Position numbers and translations under genes: made by a program. Positions 1-11,938 of a stretch of DNA of 64,000 nucleotides are shown in pieces. The first letter of the stretch is position 1. Each line of letters starts with the position of its first letter. The notes under the pieces are model-generated. The model saw nothing but the letters and a program-made list of their open reading frames with translations, did not search any database and was not told the origin of the DNA. Source of the stretch: Heliocidaris erythrogramma (taxonomy: Eukaryota; Echinodermata; Echinoidea; Camarodonta; Echinometridae); contig CM046864.1 in assembly GCA_025617745.1 (NCBI GenBank), positions 27,962,199-28,026,198 on the forward strand, given 5' to 3'.

Positions 1-229
1 TAAACCTGGTGCTCAGTCATCTGTTGCATCACAGTAATGAGTTAAGTATCACTGGACAGAATATAAGTTGTTCTTTATTATAAAATAAACTTGAAGCCTA
101 TGGAGGTTATAACTTTTTATTTGGATATATCTTATTTGATACGCATTGTATATCAGAAATTTATTATCTGACAAATATGTACTTTCAATTAATATTTAGA
201 ATTATTTCTACTTCTTCATTTTATCACAG
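1..229. other. AT-rich intergenic or intronic stretch
   Basis: No open frame or repeat is recognisable. It ends in a pyrimidine-rich run followed by ATCACAG at about 223-229, which could be the splice acceptor of the candidate exon that follows. Confidence 0.4.
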
Positions 230-470
230 TTGTTTTTGGCACTGCAAGGCCTCGGTGAGGGAGAGAGGTATACTGTTTTATCTGGAGTGGTATGGGGGGG
301 GGGGGATCACCCTGAAAAATATGAAGGTGGTGGCCAGCACCAAGAAGCTGTTACAAGGTGTGAAAGCAGAGCTTGTTCAGCAGCTCAGAGTTTCTTCATG
401 GGAGGAGGCAGTGAAGGACTACCCACTACGTATACACACACCACCGAGGATGTCCTCAAACCATATCGTG
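230..470 (+). CDS. Candidate coding exon, possible 5' part of the methylase-like gene
   Basis: The stretch is open from an acceptor-like ATCACAG to a donor (CGTG|GTAATT after 470). The frame that ends in phase 1 reads through GGGSEGLPTTYTHTTEDV and ends in KPYR. Its phase matches the acceptor of the exon at 1711, giving KPYR-G-SMDF across the junction. A 12-base G run at 296-307 lies inside the exon, so the upstream frame depends on an accurate homopolymer count. A second overlapping frame, which includes ELVQQLRVSSWEEAVKDYP, is also open and could be the true one. The product is not recognised. Confidence 0.3.
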
Positions 471-1235
471 GTAATTATTAATAAAATGGCCTTTTATTGC
501 AAATACTTGGAAATATTGCACAAGATACATCAACATATTGGACAAGTCAGAAACATGCCCAATATTTGTTGGATATCGAGTTCAGTATTTTCTGTATTGG
601 CATCTAAAAGAGTGTATAATGTATTTTTCAAAATGAGAAATAATTTTACAGTGATGTTTCATATATTAAAATTTGATATTTTGTGGAATTTGTCTTTGCC
701 TCAATATTTTCACGTTGTGCTTAAAGTCATGGTTATCAATAGAAAGAATATTGGAAGAAAGATTTAGGGTAAGCCTCCTAATAAGCCAGCTGGTAGATAC
801 AATCTGAGCATGAGCAGATAGAGGTCATCTGTGACAAATTCTAAGACCCACTGACACAAATATTTGATATGTGCTCAAGAATGTCATGTAATAATTATTC
901 ATTTATGCCTCAGTGGTACATTCCATGATATTCAGGTGGAAGTATTCTTTTTAAAAGAAAGAAACAAAAAGTTATTCTTGAGGCACCTCTGTCACTCCCA
1001 GGACGATTTTTCAGAAGCGCACAAAAAGGGGGCCCTTCATATTTAAAATATCTGTGGATATTTGGGATCATGTGGGACATGTGCTAACTACGAACTGGTC
1101 TGTTGGCATCACTAAAAATATAATACATGTATTTAGGCTCTGAAATCCACTATGGGAGGAAAATACAATATATTAGGATGCTTGAAAGTATTATAGTTGG
1201 CTGTGCAGATTATGTTTCCATGTTAGCACATCATT
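471..1235. other. Intron-like AT-rich sequence
   Basis: Nothing is recognised here apart from low-complexity AT-rich DNA between two candidate exons. Confidence 0.35.
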
Positions 1236-1587
1236 CGCTGTGGATAAGTGGATAAGTCCCTGGACTATGAACCACGAGGTCCGGGGTTCGAATCCCACCG
1301 CAGCACTAGCGTCCTTTGGCAAGACGTTAATCTACATTTGCCACTCTCCACCCAGGTGTTAAATGGGTACCCGGTAGGATGCGAAAGTTAATGTCGTTTG
1401 CTTAGCATGTGGCGCTTTATAGCGACTGGCTGGAATACTCCCCAGGGAGCGAATAAAGTGCACACATTGTGTGCGGGCTTGTCATAATCCAATAACCAGG
1501 GTAATAATATATCTGTAAAGCGCTTAGAAACACAACCATGTATTAGGCGCTATATAAAAGCGGAATATTATTATTATTATTATTATT
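1236..1587 (+). mobile_element. tRNA-derived SINE with (ATT)n tail
   Basis: The head is tRNA-like: an A-box-like TGGATAAGTGG region near 1240-1256 and a perfect B box, GGTTCGAATCC, at 1284-1294. A body follows (CTACATTTGCCACTCTCCAC, then GTAAAGCGCTTAGAAACA), and the element ends in an (ATT)n microsatellite at 1566-1587. This is the usual layout of a tRNA-derived SINE mobilised in trans by a LINE that recognises short tandem 3' repeats. A partial minus-strand relative lies at 11572-11760. The family name is not known. Confidence 0.75.
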
Positions 1588-1710
1588 CTCTAAATCACAG
1601 GGGTTAATAGTATGGGCATCATGGGTGGGCGTGATTAGATGATACATAGACAAGATTTACAAATGTTTACTTAAGATGTATTGAAATTCCTGTCTTTTTT
1701 ATCCTTGTAG

Positions 1711-1887
1711 GGTCAATGGACTTCAAGAAATCTGTCCCGAGATCTCAATTTGGTGGAGGCGGCAAAAGCCTGGAGAGGAGGAAGCCACACCAGGCAGGAC
1801 GTAGGGGCAGGGTTGCACTTTGCCAGGAGCTCCAGCAACTTTGTGCCAAACTGCTCAGTAGAGGTGGCATTTGTCAATGTCAGACAG
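1711..1887 (+). CDS. Coding exon, basic protein segment of unknown function
   Basis: The acceptor ATCCTTGTAG precedes 1711 and the donor CAGACAG|GTATGC follows 1887. The 177 bp are open in phase 1-1. The segment is rich in Arg, Gly and Gln, including RRKPHQAGRRGRVALCQE followed by LQQLCAKLLSRGG. Third codon positions are GC-richer than the flanks, which supports coding. Its outgoing phase fits the exon at 11076 (GQT-G-VGKIT style junction), so it may belong to the methylase-like gene. If so, the intron between them is 9.2 kb and contains an oppositely oriented gene. Confidence 0.5.
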
Positions 1888-1904
1888 GTATGCTTTATTT
1901 TTAT

Positions 1905-2965
1905 CCGTCCCGCTTTCTTTTTGTAGTGATAACTCAAGAACCACTTGAGGTATGAACTTCAAACTTGGTACTAGTATGTATCACCGCAGGAAGACGATCT
2001 GATTAGATTTTGAGGTACGTAGGTCTAAGGTCAAGGTAACGGGTCAATTTCTGAAATTGCATGTGTTAGCCTTGTTAACCCTTTCAAGACAGTTGACCAC
2101 ATTTTGTGGTTTGACTGAATAGATATTGATTCAGAGCTCTAAAAAATCTACCATATGCATAAAGTAGAAAGAGCATTTTGGGGCACGTAGGGCAAAGGTC
2201 AAGGCCACAGAGGCCAATCAGAAATTTGAGCTGTTAGCCTCGTTCTGGCGATAACTCAAGAACAATTTGAGGTATGAACATCAAAGTTAGTGCTAGTATG
2301 TATCACCATAGGAAGACGATCTGATTAGATTTTGAGGTACGTAGGTCTAAGGTCAAGGTAACGGGTCAATTTCTGAAATTGCATGTGTTAGCCTTGTTAA
2401 CCCTTTCAAGACAGTTGACTACATTTTGTGGTTTGACTGAATAGATATTGATTCAGAGCTCTAAAAAATCTACCATATGCATAAAGTCGAAAGAGCAAAA
2501 ATTTCTACACACATTATGTCCAATTTTGCTGCATGACCATATTGCGTTTGGTGCCAGGAATTTTAAAAACAAAACAGGCTTTGACAACACATTGAGAGGT
2601 TCAAAATCATTGTTTTTTTATCCAAATTGGTACTAGTATATATCACCACAGAAAGACGATCTGATTAGATTTTTTGGATACGTAGGTCAAAGGTCATATA
2701 GGATTATGTTTTTTTTTTACCTTTGTTATCACCATATCTCATCTATTTTGTATTCATGTCTAGGAGGAGATAAAGTGGTCAGACTTTTGGGTTATAAGGT
2801 GTAAGGTCAAATGTCAATTAACATGTACATGTAATTAGAGGCTTTTTATTGTGGTTCAGTCAAGCTTTAAAACAAATCAACATGAATGTGCGATATCGTT
2901 CTGATCTGGCAAGGGTGGAGGCATAAATTTTGACTGCGCACAGTCGAGAATTCATCCAGTTGCTT
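1905..2965 (+). repeat. Dispersed repeat copy with internal ~312-bp tandem duplication
   Basis: The block starting GTGATAACTCAAGAACCA at about 1926 recurs at about 2238, and several hundred bases match closely. Phrases such as GACGATCTGATTAGATTTT and AGGTCAAAGGTCA also occur in the copy at 14928-15545. Both copies end alike, in a GGGGGCATAAATT-type motif followed by a short palindrome that reads CGCGCGCG in one copy and GCGCACAG in the other. No coding capacity is visible. Confidence 0.6.
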
Positions 2966-3821
2966 TATGTTGCGGTATTTATTCATGTATGAAATCTGGA
3001 ATCACAAGTCATGTGGATTTACCATTTTTTTTGTGCTGCGAGCCAGAATTAAAACAAAAAAAATGAATAAAATCTGTTCTAGGATTGAAGTTTTGTCATT
3101 ACAGTCATGTGCAGACAGCAAAGGGGGGGGGGGGGGGGGGGGGGGGATTTCTCAGCTTTATATCGACGCTGTTTTTACGAACCGGCATACGAAGCCTGAC
3201 TGCGCGAAAACAAGTTTCCAAGATAATCGCGTTTAATCGAAAAAAAAAACTCAAATTGTAACACTGCACATCTTTTAAGACAAATCTGCAAAATAAATGG
3301 CAGACCTATTATGTATTTCAGAAAGCTACAACACTGTATGTTAGCGTGACAGTGATGTGAAAAAAAACCACCTTCGTTTTAACTGAGAATTACCAGACAT
3401 TAATTTTGTATAGACAATTCACTGTAGTCATTACTAAATTCAGGTGAACTAAAAGTAGAAATAACACATGTCACAAGAGTCTCACTAGAAGCGTACAAAT
3501 TGGTCATAAAATTCATCAGTTTATTTGCAAATAACAAGAAACAATTTGCGATCAAGATTAGGTCATGTATTTCCAAATCTTAAAAATTCACATCAGATAA
3601 GGATAAAGGGAAAGTAAGACTGAAGATATATTTACCTCTGCATATTATTGTAATAGGCCAAACTGGAATATGTACTTTAAAAAAAACATTTGCTAAGTCA
3701 CAAATACACTGTACAAAATTCATTAAGAATAGCCATATACTGTATCATTATCACTCAGGAAGGGGGGGGGGGGGGTGGCCCATTACAGTTATACTAATGG
3801 CATATAAACTGTGTGTACATG

Positions 3822-3866
<45 letters not shown>

Positions 3867-5515
3867 CTCTAGATTCCGCATTTGGGAGACACGGCTTTGT
3901 CATTTTAATTGTTCCTCGTGTCTCCGTAAAGCGGTGGTTTCTATTATGACGAAATAAACTGCATTGTTACGTGTCTCCCAAATGCGGAATCCAGCATAAT
4001 ATATGTATGTATATTTATATCTGTTTTCTTTTTCTTTAATTTGATGTTTACAGTACTGTCTTCATATGAAGTGGATTATCAAAATACTGAACATGTAAGC
4101 CTTAAGTGAATTACAATCAGGCTGTACTCTGTAACTTTCGTATAAAGTGAAGAGTGAACACCCAAACATTATACAAAGAAATTACAAAAGGAAATAAATG
4201 TTGACAATGACAGCAAAATTTCTACAGATGCATTTAGCAACATAATACTCAGTTATACAATTTGATGGAAACTGAAATGGAGTTCATTCAGTTGAAAATT
4301 TCCTCAATACCAGTGGGTCAACAACAAGAAGAAATTCAATATCAACTATATACATTAAATATTCTTTAAATGTTCCAATGACTCTGATTTCAATAACCTT
4401 GTAGTACAACTCTTTGGCGTATATGTATGCACCTAAAATGCTCCTTTGCTGAAAACTATATACCCTGCAAATAATTTTCAGACCTTTTGTTTAGGTTATA
4501 TGTACAAAGAATCTGCAACGGTCGAATCTGCAATGGACTACCTATCTGTTCATGAAACAAGCCAAGTGCATTTTCACATGAAATACCTTTATGTTCAAAA
4601 AAAAAAAAAAATCATGTACCGGTACATACATTTAAGAGTCCAAAATTCATTTCTTATTCCTTTCTACAATTTTCACATCCTTCACATACTGCATTGGGAA
4701 TATATGAAATGTATTTAATCAAATTCAAAACATCACATTAAAGCAAATGAATACGTCTGATACAGATCATATATAGAAATGCATTAATGAAATATAAATT
4801 ATTAGATAAATCTAGTAATTCAAATAGACAATGAGCATCAACAATGAACAGGGTTCACAGAAGTTGATTATCAAGTTCATTTCCTTATTAAAATGCTCAG
4901 ACAGTTTTGTGAATTAACACTTTTCCCTGCACTAATAGCTATAACTGGAATATAATATATGTACAGAACAATTTTAAGATCCCAATGTATATTTTCAAAC
5001 TAAATGAACAACAGATTCTTCGTCATGTTTAATTTACAATATTACATGAAATGGTTGGCTGCATATGAAAGAAATATGCAACTCTACTGATTTCATAAAA
5101 TTCCAGTAAACCAATCTGAAGTCAATTGTTAATTAATTCAAAACAAATGCAAGACCAAGCATTCATTTTTCATGCATATTATTCTTATTACATTTTCTCC
5201 AAAATCTCTTGAAGTGTGCATGAATGGAAGATTGTGGAGAAGCTGTCGACAGTCACACACCTAAACATTTAGTGTTTCAAAATTGAATGTTAATACATTT
5301 GATATTGTAAATCAATGGTAATTCACCATTCAATGAATTCCATACTAATATATAAGTTCTGAGTAACAATGACAGGAGCAAAAAGTGAAGAACGACAAAG
5401 ATGAAGCATCTTGAGACACCATACTGCAACCAGATTTTTTTCCCCTCTATGTTATTCATTACAAAAAACACTATTTTAACCCAACAAGGTGAGATTTGTC
5501 TATTAGAGTCATTTG
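2966..5515. other. Gene-free stretch with poly-G, (AT)n and a hairpin
   Basis: It contains G runs at about 3123-3146 and 3762-3775, a (TA)n microsatellite at about 3826-3864, and an inverted repeat at 3873-3992. At about 3160-3190 a segment matches the reverse complement of 10806-10840 (tatgccggttcgtaaaaac). The rest is AT-rich without supportable ORFs. Part of it would be 3' flank of the minus-strand gene that starts at 9314. Confidence 0.4.
3873..3992. mobile_element. Short MITE or hairpin with ~20-bp inverted repeats
   Basis: The ends ATTCCGCATTTGGGAGACAC and GTGTCTCCCAAATGCGGAAT are perfect inverted complements around an 80-bp core. It sits next to a (TA)n tract, which is a common MITE target. 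No ORF is present. Confidence 0.55.
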
Positions 5516-5517
5516 AC

Positions 5518-5575
5518 AAATAAACAGATCACCTTCAGGGAAGATTCACCTTCATCAGAACCAGATCCACCTGAA
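5518..5575 (-). CDS. Candidate terminal exon of the minus-strand gene
   Basis: The acceptor TATTGTTTCAG is followed by an open phase-1 stretch reading GSGSDEGESSLKVICLFVK and a stop. In phase 0 it would instead read VDLVLMKVNLP and stop. Which phase is used depends on the preceding exon, which is unresolved. Confidence 0.25.
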
Positions 5576-5914
5576 ACAATGATAATATTAATACAACAGA
5601 CGTACGACCTGCAATGGAGGCTGTAGGCATTGCATGATATAATACATTTTCTAAGATATACTATATACATCTATATAATCCAAGGCCATATGATGGCAGT
5701 GTGCAGAGACGATGAATTGATCCTAGCAAGGTACATCTAAAAGCAAACTGACAAAAAAATTCAGTGGCAATGCATATTGAAATTCAGGATAAACACATAC
5801 AAAACAATGTATTTCCTCAAATGTTAGAAAAGGGTTTTTGCTCATTTTTATCGTTATTTCATAAAATTTGAACTGAACCGAAACATCGATCTTGCTTGTA
5901 TGAGCAATCTCACC

Positions 5915-5980
5915 GTTAAGTCATGAGAATTCATGTCGTGCATCAACAGCTGCATCATGGCATCAACTTCGGAGGCATCC
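5915..5980 (-). CDS. Candidate 66-bp exon, 3' part of minus-strand gene
   Basis: The acceptor CTACATTTTAG and a good donor (ACG|GTGAGA) enclose 66 bp open only in phase 0, reading DASEVDAMMQLLMHDMNSHD. Phase 0 does not match the phase-1 exons upstream. It may be an alternative exon, part of a different transcript, or a chance match. Confidence 0.3.
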
Positions 5981-6002
5981 TAAAATGTAGAAGTGGAAGG
6001 CT

Positions 6003-6185
6003 TCATGGTACACCTAGTATTCTTGGTTTGCTTCGGTATTTCCTACCTAGTACAAACTTGTTAGATTTTTCAGAGTGATACGATTCCCATTTATTTTGAT
6101 TTTTCTTCACTAATCGATTTTTGGATCTGCATGGTTTGACTGTGGGAGGCACAACATTTCCCAGGGAGTTAACATCATCTCCCAT
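6003..6185 (-). pseudogene. Basic tail in frame after a stop codon, possible lost C-terminus
   Basis: Directly after the TAA that closes the zinc-motif exon the same frame stays open for 60 codons, giving a strongly basic, protein-like stretch (KPCRSKNRLVKKNQNKWES, then KFVLGRKYRSKPRI). Donor-like sites CTAG|GTAGGA and CTAG|GTGTAC end it in phase 1, matching the candidate terminal exon at 5518-5575. This suggests that an ancestral protein continued here and that the TAA is a disabling mutation. A sequence error or stop readthrough cannot be excluded. Confidence 0.35.
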
Positions 6186-9100
6186 TTACTCGTTGATTGT
6201 ATATGCCTCTGGTAAAATTACAGTATGCTGAGCACACTCTTCGCTTCTTTCAAAATGATCAAAGCATAAAAGAGCACTGCACTGGTGACATGCTGAAAAA
6301 ATCTCTGACTTACAGTGTACACTTGCACATTGGGCATTCTGTTCACCATCCTTCGGAGCTGTCAAATGGTCATCACACATTTCTGTAGAGGAGATGATAA
6401 GTTGAATATCAGTGTAAGTGTAATTGTCAATAAAATATGAGATTTATCTATGTGATATTAAAAATCTATTCCAGGTAATATACATCAAAATATTATTTAC
6501 ATACATGTTTATTCGAATATATTTATAGTTCAGTACTTTATTTGGAATAAATTACTGAACTACTACTCAAGAAAATATATCAGGTATTGCTACATGTATG
6601 TCTACTTCAAGGTAGGGCAGAATTTATGATGATCAACACTTGCAAAATTAAATTCAAATAAGGCTCAAACATTTTCATTTGTACAAGCTAAATGAAGGTT
6701 AACACGTCACCGGAACACAGCTTTAAGGGTTCAAGGTTCTAATGAAAGAACCAAACCATGTCGTGTTGTCAAAACAACGACTAGTACTCAAATATTCATT
6801 ATTACATAATACCAAAAATACCTACCCTTCATACGAGTTGTTTGGTCATGAGTCTTGCCAACAGTCTTGGTACCAGGCTGGTTCTGTTTCACTGTAAAAA
6901 AAGAGATATCTGCATTCAGAACAAATTTTGTTTATTTCTAGGCATGAAGTGATGCTGTAAAATAACAAATTAATTAATAAATGAAATAAAAATGTAACAG
7001 AATAAAAAAAAAGAACAAAAGCAGATATCAACAATAAAACTTCTCAATTTATGTTCATAACATAATACGCCAGCTAAGAAATGAGGTAGTCACCAAGAAA
7101 AATATGAATTGATTTGTAATATCATTATTAGAAATATAATTCAGTTTGTTTGACTAGAAATTCCAATGCCACATATCTACTCTACTTTTACTCAGAATAT
7201 GTACCCGGCTCCATCATTTCTACGTTTTCTGCATTTGTATCCTTATGTCCAAGAACTGAAATACACAGCAGCATATATTTTATAGTAATTTAGAAAAAAA
7301 AATAAGAGATGCAGTATTTGTAAGTCCACTTTAACCGTGTATAAAAAAAAATTCTGAGGATGAAACTTTTCTTTGATATCACTCAAAACTCAAAAACATT
7401 TAATCACGAGGGTTGGTTTGTTGGGGTTTATTTTAATTGTACTGAGCACTATATAAATAGAGAAAATCATAATAATTGGGCTACCAGTACTAAATGATAA
7501 CCATGCGTTTTCAATAAACTAGAACTAAAATTTTATATACCACAATACTCTTATTCTTTCATAGTTCTTATTAAATTGTTTTTCTTTTCAAATCATAATC
7601 AACACTTTCACCATAATTAGATGTTAAAATGTGTAACTAACCTTCCATCACTGTCAGTGAGCTGTTGGTAGGTGGATTTGGGCTATCATTTTGTGTTTGT
7701 GGAACAGGGGCACTGGAACAACTGGTTGAAAAAAAAACAAAGGGTTTTTGAAAATTCAGATCATCCATTCTACATCTATCTCATTTACTTCACTGATAGA
7801 AAATGTTAAAAAGAACAAAAGTGAAATATCAAGGTACAAAAGAAAATATAGTACTATCTACAGAGATAAATGTACATAGATTTAAGATGAAGTAGTTATG
7901 TTGCAACCAGAATTTTGGAGGGGCCCTTGTATGACTAACCCAGAATCCAAGTGCATGCACAAAAGGTGTTGGGAAAAAAAAGAAAATAATAATCATTAAA
8001 CAAGATAATATTCATCAATATTCACTTTGATAGGAAGAACACAATCTAAGCATGATACATCCACTATTCAACGAACAGAAATTAATCTATAATAGTTCTT
8101 GTAACTGCTATTTCATTGCGTTTTAGAATTAATATCTCAATTCTTCACATTACTAATCAACACCTATTCACACAAATGGCTATAAATCATGAATAGAATA
8201 GAATGTTTATGACTGTAGATTCATGATTGACCTCCGATGAGCTTTCCAACTTCATGAGTTTGATATTAGGCTGTCGATCACTCAGCAATCAAATTGACTG
8301 TCATTATCATTTGGCCTGAAAGCTAGTGTTTACTGATATCTTGATTAGCAATGCATGCAATGTTTTATATGTGAATCAATCAGAAGGAAACAATAACACT
8401 GAATATAGACTGCATAAAAAAATCACAGCATCATTAATTCCATAATAGTTCTAAATGCCAACATATTTATTAATCTAAAATGTAATGTCAGCATAAAGAT
8501 GTATGTCAGGTTGGTACAACATAAGTTTTTCTATTGTGTAAAATATTAAGAGAAAGGGGGGAATGTACAAATTACCCACCTTCTACTTCAGTTCCACAGC
8601 AAAGTGTCTCTGAAATCAGTGGAATGATTTCAATCCATGGGTCATCTAGAGACTGGGCATCTTTCTCAGGACCAGCTTCATTGGTCAAAAGGTTACCGGG
8701 CTGACTGTCTGATTGTGTTTGACGAACTGCAAAATCAAAGAATTCATAAGAACATACCATTTCATGAGGATAAGGTTCCACTGAACAAGATAAATAGTGA
8801 GATTAAAAAAAAAAATACAGCACAGAGAAATTAACTGTGTTCATTCAAGCTGCTGAGAATATGTAGCCTCTAAGTGAATTTCATTCCAGTAGTACAGCAT
8901 AGCAATATTGGTTTTCTTCCACACAACCAGTAAGCAACTGTAAAATTTAAAATTAATCAGTTGTACTTAATATGTATGGGCTTAAATTTGCAGAAAAGTA
9001 AGTAAATAAGCACTCAATCGCTAACCCAGCTCAGCTAAAGAGATATCTTCCATATCCATAGCATCATCACAAAGTCCATGGCCTCCATCATCAGTTCGGA

Positions 9101-9314
9101 TATGAACTTTCTCATGGCCTGTTCCACTGGCTTGGACGTCATCTCCCTCAGGACCGGTTTGTCGAGCTACAATTAGAGTAAAATAAAAGCCATCTCATTT
9201 TATCACAGGATGAACAGCAAAGAATGATATGCATTGATAAGCAGAAAACGTACACTTATCTAAAAAGCAATACTAACCAAGCTCAGCTAATGGGATGTCT
9301 GCCACATCCATCAT
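6186..9314 (-). CDS. Six-exon gene, ~212 aa, acidic N-terminus and C-terminal Cys/His zinc module
   Basis: The exons are 9278-9314 (start ATGATGG), 9026-9166, 8580-8726, 7205-7255, 6826-6891 and 6186-6382. Every junction is phase 1 with GT/AG sites, and the joined frame is open to a TAA at 6186. The N-terminal exons end in the related strings DVADIPLAEL and DMEDISLAEL. Exons 2 and 3 both begin with RQT, which points to exon duplication. The middle is Gln/Asp-rich and low in hydrophobics. The last exon carries a Cys/His array: CASVHC, then ACHQCSALLCFDHFE, then CAQH. This array looks like a B-box-like or treble-clef zinc fold; the family is not identified. The start was chosen because it is the first ATG in frame before a good donor. 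The gene is probably nuclear, by inference only. Confidence 0.55.
7643..7733 (-). CDS. Possible alternative exon of the minus-strand gene
   Basis: The acceptor TTTTTTTCAACCAG and the donor GGAAG|GTTAGT enclose an open stretch reading CSSAPVPQTQNDSPNPPTNS. Its entry phase is 2 while the exon upstream ends in phase 1, so including it would shift the frame. It may be an alternative or decoy exon. Confidence 0.25.
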
Positions 9315-9844
9315 GTCTCCATGAATTGGCAGTCTCTTACAACTTTTAAATCTACCAAGGGATATTCCTTATCTGGGAAACTCATGCATCTATACCTCTC
9401 ATTTTTTGATCTTAGGACCAAGGTCAATGTTTCAGACAATGCATCATCTTGTTATTTCCAAAACTTATGTAGGTCTGACCTATCTTTGGTAGATGTGAAT
9501 GTAGACCTATTTATGACAACATAATTATATGTAACTCTCGCAATGTGCTTACATGGCAGTCAATATTATACCCTCATTAAAGTAAATACAGTCTGAAATT
9601 TGGCTAGGGGCCAGACCCAGCCTAGGCCCTACGCTAGGGCTAGGCTACTGTCTGCTTATCTAATACTTGTTATACTTACAGCCTAATCGTTACAATTCCA
9701 GGAAGGCTGAGTTTGAGGAGCCTGTTTGAATGTTTCTATATCTTCTCAAGGTATTTTAGGCCAGAACATCTAATTAACACTAACAGTAACAGTTACATTT
9801 AACTTTAATAGACCCTATCCTTCATGCCCTAGCCGAACTTTATA
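9315..9844. other. 5' flank of the minus-strand gene
   Basis: This holds the presumed 5' UTR and promoter of the minus-strand gene. No TATA box or other defined element could be fixed. Around 9601-9650 there is a short imperfect repeat of CTAGG-type words. Confidence 0.3.
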
Positions 9845-10046
9845 CAGGCGCGGTTCTAGAGGTCGAACTTTGGGGGGGGGGGGGGGGGGGGGTACTGGGG
9901 GCTTGAAGTTGAAGCTAGGATACGTATTATGTGTAATGTATAGTATTGAAATTGCACCTTTGTTGTCATTTTTTTTTTGGGGGGGGGTGTCTTGAGCCCC
10001 CAAAGCCGCCCCCCCCCCCCCCCCCCGCCTCGTAGAACCGCGCCTG
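9845..10046. mobile_element. hAT-like MITE with poly-G/poly-C interior
   Basis: The terminal inverted repeats are CAGGCGCGGTTCTAGAGG on the left and CCTCGTAGAACCGCGCCTG on the right. They are flanked by an 8-bp near-perfect duplication, ACTTTATA (9837-9844) and ACTTTACA (10047-10054), as expected for hAT transposition. The interior is noncoding and contains G and C runs of about 20. Confidence 0.7.
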
Positions 10047-11075
10047 ACTTTACATAGTTACTTTGTTTAATGTTTCCAGTCTAGACTACTCTAACAAAAC
10101 AAGTTACGGTAGAGTGTTAGTACACTGGCTGCAGTCGAATCTAACAAGTTTTAATTAGGCCTAATATTGGAATAAGATCAGCTGTTGCCACAGGTATGAC
10201 CAACAGTAAACGTTAGACCTTAAGTTTATCTAGTACATGATCACTCAACATAATCCAGTTCACTAAACGAATAATTAATCATGCAAGTTAATAAGTTTGT
10301 CATCGTCAAAGACCACCATCATAATCTATGTGTGGGGCTAGGAAGAGCAAGATGAAATAATCATTACAGAATTACCATTTTCAGGGAGTTTTTCAAAATT
10401 TCACAATTGACTCAAACATAAAAAGCATACATATTCATTACTTGAGTATAAAAAACCCACATACACTTACCACTTCCACGAAGATTCAGAGTTCAAACAC
10501 TATATTCATGTAAGCCCATTCTAGCAGACATTCAATCGCAAGATATGCCGGTTCGTAAAATCACGAATAAACTGGCGCGCACAAAACTCAAGCTTTACGA
10601 ACTGGCATACTGAACGCGCATGAACGTATGCCGGTTCGTAAAACTCGTATTTCCAAATTTCGACGTTTTGTGACACAGGTCGGTTTTTCTCAAATGTATA
10701 ACTTTTTAACTAAAGCGTTTTATGACCTCAAATTTTGCTTGAAGGTAGCTTATGGTAATACAAATGAGAATATGGAAAAATCTCAAAAATGAAAATTTTC
10801 ATGAAAAACGCTTCGTATGCCGGTTCGTAAAAACAGCGACGATATGTAAAATGATTTGATGTTATCTTTCTGTTAGATTAGCAGTGGATTTCAAGCAAAC
10901 TATTTTGAAGTTTGGCAAAGTGAACTTGAATGTTACTTTCTTGTCCAAATTTTCCAAGGGTGAGGAAGGAGGGGATTCCATTGTTATTGATATTTAATAT
11001 TTTATTGAGACATAAAAGATGCTATGGGTTTATTTCAACAAGTTTTTTAAATGTTCTTTTTTTAATATTCTCTAG
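10047..11075. repeat. Noncoding stretch with repeated tatgccggttcgtaaaa motif
   Basis: The motif occurs near 10542-10560, 10627-10644 and 10815-10833, and inverted near 10596-10612. An inverted counterpart of the last copy lies at 3160-3190. The rest has no recognised gene and precedes the exon at 11076. Confidence 0.45.
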
Positions 11076-11905
11076 GTGTTGGGAAAATTACACCATTAAT
11101 ACTTCATAACTGTGCAGACGAAGCTGACATTTTCTACTCACCACAAGGTGCACACACAGTATGATTTTACATGTTAAACAAGTAGTGCTATAGAAGAACG
11201 AACTATTATTATTATTATATTTGTCTTATACATGTACGTATTACTGCAGGATTCAGATATTACAGCAGCTGAAGAGACCTTGCAATCTAGGACCCTGCTT
11301 GCTTACATCTGTGAAGATGTAGTATTAGCTGGCCGGACTGTCGATCATTTGCAGGGGAGGCAGCATACATATTCCGTTCTGCTGAATAAAGAAGGTTTGT
11401 GAACCCAAAATGTAATATTGAATGTAATAATGAAAATGACACAATTAATACTTCATAACAAACACTGACTGAATTCATGCTTTCAGCAGTATGCAGCTAC
11501 TAAATTTGTTGTAGAGTAATTTTGGAAAAGGAAATAAGGAAAATTAATAATAGGTTACTTCATGATGAATAATAATAATAATACATTACATTTTTATTGC
11601 GCTTAATACAATGTTTCTAAGTGCATAAGTAGTATTATTACCCTGGCTTTAGCCCAGCTGCCCTATAAGGCGCTGAAAGCATTCAAGGAATAAATTCCTA
11701 CCAGGTACCCATTTACCACACTGGGTGGAGAGTGGCAAATGTAGATTAATGAATTTGTTATTCAAATTTTGGTGCAAGAAGTGACATCTTTATGAATTTG
11801 AGAAGATGCTACTCATGAAGTATTTGCAGTATGGCTCATAGTTAATATATAACATTTTCAATGCATCAATTTATGATGCATTGAACATTCAAAATTTCCT
11901 TAATG

Positions 11906-11938
<33 letters not shown>

